Positions 1 to 7,302 of a stretch of DNA of 15,782 nt are shown piece by piece. The DNA is from an uncultured Pseudomonadota bacterium (lineage in GTDB: Bacteria > Pseudomonadota > Alphaproteobacteria > RF32 > CAG-239): assembly GCA_902796625.1 (NCBI GenBank), contig CADBPX010000048.1, positions 1 through 15,782 on the forward strand, in the 5' to 3' direction. Made by a program: the position numbers and the translations under genes. The notes under the pieces are model-generated. The model saw only the letters and a program-made list of their open reading frames with translations. It did no database searches and was not told where the DNA came from. Positions within the stretch are counted from its first letter, which is position 1. The number at the start of each line of letters is the position of its first letter.

Positions 1-22
1 AAAAAACGTCCGTAAAGGACGT
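1..22 (-). terminator. Intrinsic terminator of tRNA-Leu
   Basis: Read on the minus strand, a perfect 6-bp stem (ACGTCC at 22-17 pairing with GGACGT at 11-6) with a 5-base loop is followed by a run of T to the window edge. It lies about 20 bases past the tRNA-Leu 3' end, where a Rho-independent terminator for a single tRNA transcript is expected. The T-run may continue beyond the window. Confidence 0.8.
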
Positions 23-42
23 CTTAACATACAAATCTTCAA

Positions 43-127
43 TGGTAGGGCCGGAGAGAATCGAACTCTCACTCCCGAGGGAACCAGATTTTGAGTCTGG
101 CGCGTCTACCAGTTCCGCCACAACCCC
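43..127 (-). tRNA. tRNA-Leu, anticodon CAA
   Basis: The 85-nt minus-strand cloverleaf includes an encoded CCA end (43-45). The acceptor arm pairs GGGGTTG with CGGCCCT using three G-T wobbles, and the discriminator base is A. The anticodon stem CCAGA/TCTGG encloses the loop CTCAAAA, giving anticodon CAA for UUG codons. A long variable arm, which forms its own short hairpin, and the D-loop motif GGTAGACGC mark it as a class II leucine tRNA. The T-arm is GAGAG-TTCGATT-CTCTC. All arms pair, so the gene looks intact. Confidence 0.97.
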
Positions 128-143
128 ATCGTTATTGCCTACG

Positions 144-172
144 TTATTACTATATTTATTTTTATCCGTCAA
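144..172 (-). promoter_or_regulatory. Promoter of tRNA-Leu
   Basis: On the minus strand TTGACG (172-167) and TAATAA (149-144) are separated by exactly 17 bases, a good match to the sigma-70 type -35/-10 layout. The predicted transcription start is near 137, giving a leader of about 10 bases before the tRNA. The call rests on sequence match and position only. Confidence 0.65.
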
Positions 173-190
173 CACTTTTTTTAATATTTT

Positions 191-219
191 TTTACTTTTA
201 TTTTTAATATTTATATGTT
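191..219 (+). promoter_or_regulatory. Candidate promoter of the methyltransferase-transglutaminase unit
   Basis: TTTACT (191-196) and TATGTT (214-219) are spaced 17 bases apart, each matching consensus at 4 of 6 positions. The start would fall near 226, leaving a 26-base leader that contains the ribosome site GAGGGA (244-249). The region is so AT-rich that chance matches are common. TATATT at 222-227 is an alternative -10. It is divergent from the tRNA-Leu promoter, 19 bases away. Confidence 0.35.
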
Positions 220-251
220 AGTATATTGGGAAGTTTAGTTTTTGAGGGAAA

Positions 252-1790
252 ATGGAAAATTTAGAGCAACAAGCTTCGGTTTTGTTTGGGGCAAAAGAAT
301 ACGCTAAAGCCCTTGAAATTTATTTGCTCTTATTGCAGGGTGATCGCAAGTCGGAAAAATATGCCATTTCTTGCGGCAATTGCTATGATGCCTTAAACGA
401 TAAAGAAAAAGCTATTGAATATTATGAAGAGGCTTTGAAATATAATCGCGATTCCGAAGCCGCTATGCTTAATCTTTCCACAATCTTTTACGAGCTGAAA
501 AATTTCGACAAGTCTTCCTCATACGCTATGCGCGTTTTAAATGTTAATCCCAAAAATATCTCTGCCATTCAAAATATGGCTAATATTCGTTTTTGTAACG
601 GACAATATGATGAAGCTCTCGCTTATTACCAGCAGATGTACCAAATTAATCCCAACAGCTATATTGCCATGATTAATATTGCTAACACTTATTACTGCAT
701 GGGAAAATATGTGCTAGCTCTTGAATTTGCTAAAAAATCAATCAAAAAGCACCCTTCCAGCGTTACCGCACATATGATCGCCGGTAATGCTCTGGCGGCT
801 ATGGATAAAAATGAAAAAGCCCTGCAAATGTACATACAGGCAAATGAACTTGATTATACTCGGGTTGACACCTTAAATGCCTTAAGCAACAGCTATCATT
901 CAATCGGTGATTGGGAAAACTGCCTGCTCTTTTCATGGCGTTATTTAAAATTAGCACCGCAGAATGTTAACAGCTATCACCTTAACTTCGGTTATTTGCT
1001 GTATGAGTGCTATTCGGAAAAAAGTGTTGAATTGGCATGCAAATATGCCCAAAAATGGTTAAAAAGATTCCCGGAAAACAAAGTTGCACTGCATATGGGC
1101 AATGCAATTTTAAATAATCAAACGATTGTCACTTCCGATACCGAATATGTTAAGGAAATGTTTGATAACTTTGCACCGGATTTTGATTCAACTCTTAACG
1201 ATTTAGACTATCAAGCACCTAACCTTATTTATGACGCGGTATCTAAAAATTTGAAAAAATCGTTGTTTTCCAAATATCATATTGCCGATTTAGGTTGCGG
1301 TACCGGATTGTGCGGTGAAAAGTTAAAAAAATACGCTTCATTTAAAGGACTTATTGGCATTGATTTGTCGGAAAAAATGTTGGATTGCGCACGCCGCAAA
1401 AAAATCTATTCCCAACTGATTTGCGATGATTTGTGTCATTATCTCGAAAATTCGGATTATTTATTCCACTTAATCACCGCATCAGATGTATGGACATACT
1501 TTGGAGAATTAACTAAACCTTTTGTCCGCATTTCGCGTTCTTTATTGCCAAACGGCTTATTTGTCTTTACTTTCTCGGAAAATATTTTTAACAAAGATGA
1601 CTATTTCTTAACACCGAGCGGAAGATTTGTGCATAATCCGAGTTATGTCGAAAAGGTGCTGAAAAATTCTGGATTACGCCTTATTTCCTGTGAACATCAA
1701 ATTTTGCGTAACGAGGCAGAAAGTCCGGTTTATGGTTATGTCGTCGTGGCTCGAAAACCGGATATAACCAATGTTCCGGTTGAAAAATAA
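252..1790 (+). CDS. TPR-repeat protein with C-terminal SAM-dependent methyltransferase
   Basis: This 512-residue, probably cytoplasmic protein has no signal peptide. Residues about 1-285 form a run of tetratricopeptide helices (for example 35-68, 103-135, 137-168, 171-202), a protein-binding scaffold. Residues about 296-505 form a class I methyltransferase: motif I ADLGCGTGLCG (345-355) binds S-adenosylmethionine, the acidic strand GIDLSEKML (369-377) binds the ribose, and a later strand runs through LITASDVWTYFG (408-419). The linker EMFDNFAPDFDSTL (302-315) resembles the segment preceding the fold in COG4976-type predicted methyltransferases. The methyl acceptor is unknown; small molecule, lipid and protein are all possible. 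The start at 252 is supported by GAGGGA about 3 bases upstream, slightly close. The next gene starts 2 bases after the stop, so the two are probably cotranscribed. No truncation is visible. Confidence 0.9.
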   Translation: MENLEQQASVLFGAKEYAKALEIYLLLLQGDRKSEKYAISCGNCYDALNDKEKAIEYYEEALKYNRDSEAAMLNLSTIFYELKNFDKSSSYAMRVLNVNPKNISAIQNMANIRFCNGQYDEALAYYQQMYQINPNSYIAMINIANTYYCMGKYVLALEFAKKSIKKHPSSVTAHMIAGNALAAMDKNEKALQMYIQANELDYTRVDTLNALSNSYHSIGDWENCLLFSWRYLKLAPQNVNSYHLNFGYLLYECYSEKSVELACKYAQKWLKRFPENKVALHMGNAILNNQTIVTSDTEYVKEMFDNFAPDFDSTLNDLDYQAPNLIYDAVSKNLKKSLFSKYHIADLGCGTGLCGEKLKKYASFKGLIGIDLSEKMLDCARRKKIYSQLICDDLCHYLENSDYLFHLITASDVWTYFGELTKPFVRISRSLLPNGLFVFTFSENIFNKDDYFLTPSGRFVHNPSYVEKVLKNSGLRLISCEHQILRNEAESPVYGYVVVARKPDITNVPVEK

Positions 1791-1792
1791 CA

Positions 1793-2536
1793 ATGAACCG
1801 TGTCTTTAAAAAAATTAAAATTTCACTGATTGTATTTATATTGACGGAACTGTTTGTATGTTATTGGCAATCGGCAACGGCAATAGAACATTCATTATCA
1901 CAGGCAAATGATAATAAGATTCGCGAATATGCATTTGATACGCCGGAACGTTTATCGAATAACATATTCAAGTTAACTTCTCACCTAACCAAACCATACA
2001 GATCCGATTATGATAAACTAAAATCCATCGCCTACTGGATTGCCTCACATATCGCTTATGATAATTATAAATATGATAACGGACAGGTTAACCACAGAGA
2101 AATCGGTTATGAATATGATACATTGCAAGCTAAAGCCGGTGTCTGCGGCGATTTTGCTGAATTATTCAAAAAAATGGCGGATATCGCCAATATAAATCAT
2201 GTAGAAATTATATCGGGATACACCATCGACAATCAAACCAGAATTCGCAGACATTACAGCATGAAAGATTTTAAAGGAGAAAACAAGCACGCTTGGAATA
2301 AAGTAACTCTTGATCGGAAAGTTTTTCTGGTTGATACAACCTTTATGGCTGCCGGTCGTGTTACGGCAAACAAGACACAACACAAGTCATCATTCAAGCA
2401 TAAAACGGATATAAAAAGACGCACTCGCCACGCGGAAATTAATCGCAATATAAAATCCTTCTATTTCGATTTCACGCCAAAACAAGAATTACGGGAATAT
2501 AAATCCCTGCATATTGCAGATAAATTTATAAGATAA
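1793..2536 (+). CDS. Exported transglutaminase-like cysteine protein
   Basis: This 247-residue protein has a basic N-terminus and hydrophobic segment (residues 8-23) ending near SATA-IEH, which looks like a signal peptide, so it should act in the periplasm. The transglutaminase-like core shows the expected order of catalytic residues: Cys118 in AGVCGDFAELF, His166 in KHAWNKV and Asp181 in FLVDTTFM. The segment before the Cys (YWIASHIAYD, 81-90) also fits the fold, as does SFYFDFTP near the end; the closest general group is the COG5279/kyphoscoliosis-peptidase type. Such proteins may be proteases or amidases rather than true cross-linking enzymes, and the substrate cannot be told. A Lys/Arg/His-rich stretch (about 192-220) inside the domain is unusual. 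The start codon is 2 bases after the upstream stop, so translational coupling is likely. Its last codons form one arm of an inverted repeat with the end of the opposing cvpA gene. Confidence 0.8.
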   Translation: MNRVFKKIKISLIVFILTELFVCYWQSATAIEHSLSQANDNKIREYAFDTPERLSNNIFKLTSHLTKPYRSDYDKLKSIAYWIASHIAYDNYKYDNGQVNHREIGYEYDTLQAKAGVCGDFAELFKKMADIANINHVEIISGYTIDNQTRIRRHYSMKDFKGENKHAWNKVTLDRKVFLVDTTFMAAGRVTANKTQHKSSFKHKTDIKRRTRHAEINRNIKSFYFDFTPKQELREYKSLHIADKFIR

Positions 2537-2577
2537 ATTATTCGTCTTGCACAATTAGCGACTTACTTTATCTGCAA
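2514..2577. repeat. 11-bp inverted repeat spanning convergent gene ends
   Basis: TTGCAGATAAA (2514-2524) and TTTATCTGCAA (2567-2577) are perfect reverse complements separated by 42 bases. One arm is inside the last codons of the transglutaminase-like gene, the other inside the last codons of cvpA. There is no T-run after either arm, so it is not a classical intrinsic terminator. AGATAAATT at 2531-2539 repeats part of the left arm and could compete in pairing. Confidence 0.6.
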
Positions 2578-3466
2578 CATTTTCCTTTATTTCGGTATTT
2601 TTAACCTTATCAGTTACAGACTGAGCATCGGTTTCAACCCCTGGCGTTGCTTCATTCGTTTCAACAAATCGATCTTCTAAAACATCAAGAAGGCGATCTA
2701 GATCTGAAGATGAACCGTTTCCGGCTCCCTCATTTTCATCGGAACCTTCTGCCGGTTTCGGCTGAGCCAACTCATTAAACAACTCCTCTCCGCTCTTTTT
2801 CAAGGCTTGAAAATTATCTACGGCTTCCTTTATATCTTTAATGTTTTTTACGGTTTTTTGAATAGTATCGGCTTTATCTTCCGTCTTTTTCTCACCCTCG
2901 TCTTTCTTATTTTCGGCATCATCTTTCTTATCTTCTTTATCTTCTAAGCCCAAAGATTCGCTGGTTGCTTTAAATTTATCAACCCAACTTTGCGGAATAA
3001 GTTTCTTTAAAGGCTCGGCACTATTGCTTGCCACTTTGAAATATTTAGAATCGGCAAATACACCTTTTTGCGAATCTTCTGGGATAATCGTTGATATCAT
3101 CAAAGCGACCAATATAACAATTAACACGCCGCGGGCAATTCCGAAAACAAAACCGAAAATACGATCTAATGCGCTTAATTTGCTGGTTCTGATAACTACG
3201 GCCAAGCGATCAACGGTAAGTACCCAAATAATGCAGAACACTATTAATATAATCATTCCCGAAACGATACTTGACAATATTGATGAGGAAATATACTTAT
3301 GCATCATCGGGTCAACAATCGGAGTAATGTAGAACACTGCGGCGGCGGCCAAAACCCAGCCCAGTATTGATAAAATTTCTTTAGTCATACCGCGGGCTAT
3401 TCCGACCAATGCCGAAATTCCGACAATAATTAAAAAGACAACATCTAAATTATTTAATTGTTCCAT
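2555..3466 (-). CDS. cvpA: CvpA family inner-membrane protein with long charged tail
   Basis: This 303-residue protein begins with a CvpA/colicin V production domain: four hydrophobic helices at about 8-25, 30-48, 65-88 and 104-128, with the family-type segments GIARGMTKEI (22-31) and LDRIFGFVFGIARG (100-113). CvpA family members are inner-membrane proteins linked to colicin V export and envelope stress tolerance; the molecular role is unsettled. Residues about 165-303 are a Lys/Glu/Asp-rich, low-complexity tail, making the protein nearly twice the usual length of about 160-200 residues. The start at 3466 has a good ribosome site, AGGAGT at 3473-3478, which overlaps the radA stop codon TAG. 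It is the last gene of the seven-gene minus-strand operon. radA-cvpA is often followed by purF in alphaproteobacteria, but here the next gene is convergent. Confidence 0.88.
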   Translation of the reverse strand: MEQLNNLDVVFLIIVGISALVGIARGMTKEILSILGWVLAAAAVFYITPIVDPMMHKYISSSILSSIVSGMIILIVFCIIWVLTVDRLAVVIRTSKLSALDRIFGFVFGIARGVLIVILVALMISTIIPEDSQKGVFADSKYFKVASNSAEPLKKLIPQSWVDKFKATSESLGLEDKEDKKDDAENKKDEGEKKTEDKADTIQKTVKNIKDIKEAVDNFQALKKSGEELFNELAQPKPAEGSDENEGAGNGSSSDLDRLLDVLEDRFVETNEATPGVETDAQSVTDKVKNTEIKENVADKVSR

Positions 3467-3476
3467 AATCTTACTC

Positions 3477-4853
3477 CTAATTAAACCAATTTATTAAGCG
3501 ATGAACATTTCCTATTTCATAACATGATAAATCATAAGACTTACCATTATCTTTTTTATCCTTACCGAAAGCCGGCGGGGTAATGGCGCTGGCAAACCCC
3601 AGCTTTTGGGCTTCTTTTAAGCGTAAATTTTTTTGTGACACTGCACGAATTTCACCCGATAAACCAATTTCACCGAAAACAACCATATCGGCCGGCAGCG
3701 GCTTATTGGTCAACGATGAAATAACAGCCATAGCAACAGCCAAATCGGCTGCCGGTTCGGTTATTTTTAAGCCTCCGGCAATATTCAAGTATACATCATG
3801 GGTGCTGAAATTAATTCCGCAACGTGCCTCTAAAACTGCCAACACCATAGATAAACGGTTAGAATCCCAACCGACAACGGCTCGTTTTGGGGTTGAATAT
3901 CCGCTCGGGCTCACCAACGCCTGAATTTCAACCAACAGCGGGCGTGAACCTTCAATACCGGCAAAAACGCATGAGCCGGAGATATTTCCCTGTCGCTCGG
4001 CCAAAAACAGTGCCGACGGATTTTCTACCTCAACCAATCCCTTATCTTGCATTTCAAAAACACCAATTTCATCCGTAGCGCCGTAGCGGTTTTTTACCGC
4101 CCGCAATATACGAAAATGATGTCCGCGCTCGCCTTCAAAATACAAAACCGTGTCTACCATATGCTCTAAAACGCGCGGTCCGGCAATTTCTCCTTGCTTA
4201 GTCACATGGCCGACCAAAAACAACACAAACCCTTTACGTTTTGCCAATTTAATCAGCTCATAGGCACAGGCGCGTACTTGCCCGACACTGCCGGGAGTTG
4301 ATTCAACCTCGTCTAAATACATGGTTTGAATTGAATCGATTATGACAACTTGAGCTTCGGTTTTCTCTAATGTGGTAATAATATTACGTACATCGGTGGC
4401 ACTGGCTAAATTAACCGGTCGATCGGCCAAGCCCAAACGCTCAGCACGAATCCGTACCTGATCAATAGCCTCCTCTCCGGAAATATAATAGCATGAATAT
4501 TTATCATCTCTTGAAGCTAAACCGGCACAAACTTGTAATAATAAAGTTGACTTACCAATCCCGGGATCACCGCCGACTAAAATCACGGATCCCGGAACCA
4601 AACCGCCTCCGGTTACTCGGTCTATTTCTTTAATACCGCTCAAAATTCGGCTATAAGTTTGCGTACTCCCTTTCAACGGAACAAAATCAATAACATGCCC
4701 TTCTTTTTTGCCGTTAATCTTGGAAAATCCGTCATTTTTTGATATTTCTTCAACAATGCTGTTCCATTCACCGCAAGATGTACACTTTCCCTCCCAGCGG
4801 GAATATGTTGCACCGCAATTCTGACAAACATATGTTGAACTTTTTTTAGCCAT
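3477..4853 (-). CDS. radA: DNA repair protein RadA (Sms), branch-migration ATPase
   Basis: This 458-residue protein is close to the standard RadA length. A four-cysteine zinc finger at the N-terminus has CxxC pairs C10/C13 and C24/C27. The RecA-like ATPase follows, with Walker A GGDPGIGKS (94-102) and Walker B VVIIDS (169-174). The RadA signature is KNRYG (254-258), a conservative Phe-to-Tyr variant of the usual KNRFG. Residues about 280-450 form the Lon-protease-like domain (GWDSNRLSMVLAVLEAR, then GGLKITEPAADLA), which in RadA serves as a DNA-binding scaffold, not a protease. RadA promotes branch migration and processing of recombination intermediates in the cytoplasm. It starts 1 base after the mlaF stop, with GGAAG about 6 bases upstream inside the end of mlaF, so expression is coupled to the operon. 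Confidence 0.97.
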   Translation of the reverse strand: MAKKSSTYVCQNCGATYSRWEGKCTSCGEWNSIVEEISKNDGFSKINGKKEGHVIDFVPLKGSTQTYSRILSGIKEIDRVTGGGLVPGSVILVGGDPGIGKSTLLLQVCAGLASRDDKYSCYYISGEEAIDQVRIRAERLGLADRPVNLASATDVRNIITTLEKTEAQVVIIDSIQTMYLDEVESTPGSVGQVRACAYELIKLAKRKGFVLFLVGHVTKQGEIAGPRVLEHMVDTVLYFEGERGHHFRILRAVKNRYGATDEIGVFEMQDKGLVEVENPSALFLAERQGNISGSCVFAGIEGSRPLLVEIQALVSPSGYSTPKRAVVGWDSNRLSMVLAVLEARCGINFSTHDVYLNIAGGLKITEPAADLAVAMAVISSLTNKPLPADMVVFGEIGLSGEIRAVSQKNLRLKEAQKLGFASAITPPAFGKDKKDNGKSYDLSCYEIGNVHRLINWFN

Positions 4854-4854
4854 C

Positions 4855-5607
4855 TTAAACTTCCATTTTTATCGGTCCATGAGAACTGCCAGAGATAAAT
4901 TGCCGCAAGTAAGGATTATCGGACTTATCCATTTCCTTTACCGTGCCACTCCATATGATTTTTCCCTGATACAGCATCGCTATTCTGTCGGCTATTTTAC
5001 GAGCTGATGCCATGTCATGCGTAATTGTTAAAGTTGTTGCCCCTAAGCCGCGTGCGGATTCAATAATTAAATCGTTGATAACATCGGCCATAATCGGATC
5101 CAGTCCGGTTGTCGGTTCATCAAAGAAAATTATTTCCGGCCGAGTAATAATTGCTCGAGCCAGACCCACACGCTTTTGCATACCTCCGGAAAGCTCCGCC
5201 GGCGACAAATCAGCCACATCTGGAGCCAACCCAACCTGCCGCAACACGCGAATTGCTTCCAGTTTAGCGTCTTTTTTCGACATTTTTGATTTATCCAACA
5301 GGCGAAAGGCAACATTTTCCCAAACACTTAAACTGTCAAACAGAGCTGCCCCTTGAAACAACATTCCCATTTTTTGATGAATATCTTCCGTTGTTCCGAC
5401 AACTTCATGGCCATCAATTTTAATTGATCCGGAATCCGGAATTAACAGCCCTTGAATACATTTAATCAAAACCGATTTTCCGGTTCCCGAGCCGCCGATA
5501 ACTACCAATGATTCACCTTGGCGTACATCTAAATCCATGTCGTTTAAAACTTTTTTCTTGCCAAAGGCTTTGTACAATTTTCTGATTTCAATTTTATTTT
5601 CGCTCAT
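4855..5607 (-). CDS. mlaF: ABC transporter ATPase, MlaF type (lipid transport)
   Basis: This 250-residue cytoplasmic ATPase contains every ABC element: Walker A GGSGTGKS (38-45), Q-loop Gln85 (LFQG), signature LSGGMQ (139-144), Walker B IIFFDE (159-164) and H-loop His197 (ITHDM). The Q-loop surroundings and the signature followed by KRVGLARA fit the MlaF/Ttg2A subfamily, which powers phospholipid trafficking between the inner and outer membranes with the permease MlaE. The permease gene lies 10 bases upstream. Ribosome site AGAGGT (5615-5620) overlaps the mlaE stop. No MCE-domain (MlaD) gene follows in this operon; the next gene is radA. The assignment to lipid rather than another hydrophobic substrate follows from the family and the partner. 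Confidence 0.92.
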   Translation of the reverse strand: MSENKIEIRKLYKAFGKKKVLNDMDLDVRQGESLVVIGGSGTGKSVLIKCIQGLLIPDSGSIKIDGHEVVGTTEDIHQKMGMLFQGAALFDSLSVWENVAFRLLDKSKMSKKDAKLEAIRVLRQVGLAPDVADLSPAELSGGMQKRVGLARAIITRPEIIFFDEPTTGLDPIMADVINDLIIESARGLGATTLTITHDMASARKIADRIAMLYQGKIIWSGTVKEMDKSDNPYLRQFISGSSHGPIKMEV

Positions 5608-5617
5608 AACATACCTC

Positions 5618-6430
5618 TTAACGTGAAAAAATCATCTCTGTAATCAGATAGTTAAAGATTAAAATTAAAATTGAAGAAGAAACTACGGCATTAGTTGTTG
5701 CTTCACCAACCCCTTGTGCTCCACCCTTAGAGCGATATCCATGATAACAGCCCATTATAGAAATAATAAAACCAAAGACACAGGCCTTTATTACACCGGT
5801 CATTATATCAATTGACTGCAGGTTGCTCATTGTATTATTGATATAATTAGCCGGATTGAAATCCAGTTTGTATATACCAACAACATAACCGCCGAAAATG
5901 CCTATAACGTCACCAAACAATACCAACAAAGGCATAACAATAATTCCGGCCCAAACCCGAGGGGCTATCAGATAGCGAAACGGATTAGCCGAAAGCGTTA
6001 CCAATGCGTCAATTTGCTCCGTAACGCGCATTGTACCGATTTCGGCAGCCATTGCCGCACCAATTCGTCCGGCAACCATAAGAGCCGATAGAACCGGTGC
6101 CAATTCGCGGGTAACGGAAATTAAAACTACGGTTGCCACTGCACTTTCCGCACCATATTTGGAAATACCCGAATAAGTTTGAATGGCTATAACCATTCCG
6201 GCAAATAATGTGGTCAAGCCGACAACCGGTAATGAGTAAAAACCCATATTCATAAATTGACGACCCAATAAGCGAACATAAAATGGTGGCATAAAGCAGT
6301 TATACACTGATTTAGCAACAAATTGCGAGAGATATCCTAAGCTGACTATAAATGCAACCAACGGCTTTCCAAGTGCCTGCACAAAAGACATCATCTTTGC
6401 TGTTATTTGTTTTTCGTTATTCATCGACAT
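5618..6430 (-). CDS. mlaE: ABC transporter permease, MlaE family
   Basis: This 270-residue integral membrane protein has about five to six hydrophobic segments (roughly 62-86, 96-120, 155-187, 212-228, 248-266). The conserved MlaE core runs from about 108 to 143 and includes RELAPVLSALMVAGRIGAA and MRVTEQIDAL, followed by NPFRYLIAPRVWA. It should pair with the ATPase encoded just downstream to move phospholipids at the inner membrane. The start at 6430 overlaps hprK by 14 bases and has AAAGGA about 10 bases upstream. A second in-frame ATG two codons later would be too far from that site, so the first start is preferred. No MCE-domain partner is encoded in the window. Confidence 0.92.
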   Translation of the reverse strand: MSMNNEKQITAKMMSFVQALGKPLVAFIVSLGYLSQFVAKSVYNCFMPPFYVRLLGRQFMNMGFYSLPVVGLTTLFAGMVIAIQTYSGISKYGAESAVATVVLISVTRELAPVLSALMVAGRIGAAMAAEIGTMRVTEQIDALVTLSANPFRYLIAPRVWAGIIVMPLLVLFGDVIGIFGGYVVGIYKLDFNPANYINNTMSNLQSIDIMTGVIKACVFGFIISIMGCYHGYRSKGGAQGVGEATTNAVVSSSILILIFNYLITEMIFSR

Positions 6431-6860
6431 TTAATAGGCATCCTTTTAATTTCATCAGAACTTTTTCCGGTGCTGAATTTTCCTTAGCATACAAGTCTAT
6501 TTGCATAATTTCAACCCCAAAAATGTTTTCGAACAATTTTTTGGGCATTCTTTCGATCTGTGCCGGATTGTTAACCAAGTTAACCACAAGGCTGAGAGGT
6601 GTTTTATTTACATATTCCATCTTTACAATCCCCACCCCGTAAACTTCAAGCAAACCGGCAATATTTTCCGGAGCGGCACCGACGATCATATCGTCGATTT
6701 TACTAATTTGCACGGCATCATCGGCAACCAATTTTGCCCCATAAGACAGAATTATCCGCAAAGCCAAATCTGACTTACCGCTCCGGCTTTCTCCTTTAAT
6801 AAGAACCCCCTTGCCATCGATTGTTATCAAAGTAGCATGTATAATTTCCTGTTCAGACAT
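6417..6860 (-). CDS. hprK: Short HPr kinase/phosphorylase-like protein
   Basis: This 147-residue protein matches only the C-terminal kinase core of HPr kinase/phosphorylase; the Firmicute enzyme is about 310 residues, while alphaproteobacterial forms are about this short. It has the P-loop GESRSGKS (23-30), the following LALRII helix, the acidic motif VADDAV (45-50) and the stretch IAGLLEVYGVGIVKM (67-81), which resembles the conserved loop of the family. The family phosphorylates a serine in the PTS protein HPr; in alphaproteobacteria it belongs to the nitrogen/regulatory PTS. No HPr, EI, EIIA or ChvG/ChvI gene is nearby; it is squeezed between tsaE (8-base overlap) and mlaE (14-base overlap). 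The ribosome site is weak, consistent with translational coupling to tsaE. Its phosphorylation target cannot be read from the window. Confidence 0.85.
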   Translation of the reverse strand: MSEQEIIHATLITIDGKGVLIKGESRSGKSDLALRIILSYGAKLVADDAVQISKIDDMIVGAAPENIAGLLEVYGVGIVKMEYVNKTPLSLVVNLVNNPAQIERMPKKLFENIFGVEIMQIDLYAKENSAPEKVLMKLKGCLLNVDE

Positions 6861-7302
6861 TTGCTAACCGTTGCATTTTTAATTTATCGTCAGACTTTAT
6901 GGTAATTTTACGGCCATTGCCATCAGGCTCAAAACGGATATGCCACATATTTCTCGGCGCATATTGGACCATTTTTTCCGGCCATTCTACCAAACTTACG
7001 CCTTCATAAAAGGCTTCTTCTACTCCCAATTCAAATATTTCTTCGGCAGCTTTAATTCGGTATAAATCATAGTGATAGATAGTAAATTTTTTCGCATCAT
7101 AAGTTTGTACCAGCGTAAATGTCGGACTTGGCACTTCATCTGCTGCACTCAGTTGTTGGATAAATGCACGGGCAAAAACACTTTTGCCCATTCCCAATGT
7201 TCCGGACAAAGCCCAAACATCACCTTTTTGGGTTATTGATGCCAATTTGCGAGCCAACTCTGCTGTATCTTCCTCGCTATGTGAAATATAAACCTGTTCC
7301 AT
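6853..7302 (-). CDS. tsaE: TsaE, ATPase for tRNA t6A37 modification
   Basis: This 149-residue protein, normal length for the family, has the P-loop SGTLGMGKS (33-41; many homologues read GDLGAGKT), the conserved switch segment PSPTFTLVQTY (58-68), HYDLYR (77-82) and LVEWPEK (104-110). TsaE is an ATPase that works with TsaB and TsaD to add threonylcarbamoyl to adenosine 37 of tRNAs reading ANN codons, in the cytoplasm. The start codon shares one base with the stop of the SNase-like gene (TAATG), and the 3' end overlaps hprK by 8 bases, so translation of the three genes is likely linked. tsaB and tsaD are not in the window. Confidence 0.95.
   Translation of the reverse strand: MEQVYISHSEEDTAELARKLASITQKGDVWALSGTLGMGKSVFARAFIQQLSAADEVPSPTFTLVQTYDAKKFTIYHYDLYRIKAAEEIFELGVEEAFYEGVSLVEWPEKMVQYAPRNMWHIRFEPDGNGRKITIKSDDKLKMQRLANV

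Noticed and set aside
43..251. tRNA-Leu as an integration site for a mobile element
   Set aside because: No integrase gene and no duplicated tRNA 3' fragment were seen in the window.
4080..4094. RadA signature KNRYG instead of KNRFG as a loss-of-function sign
   Set aside because: Phe to Tyr is conservative and all other RadA motifs are intact, so it is treated as normal variation.
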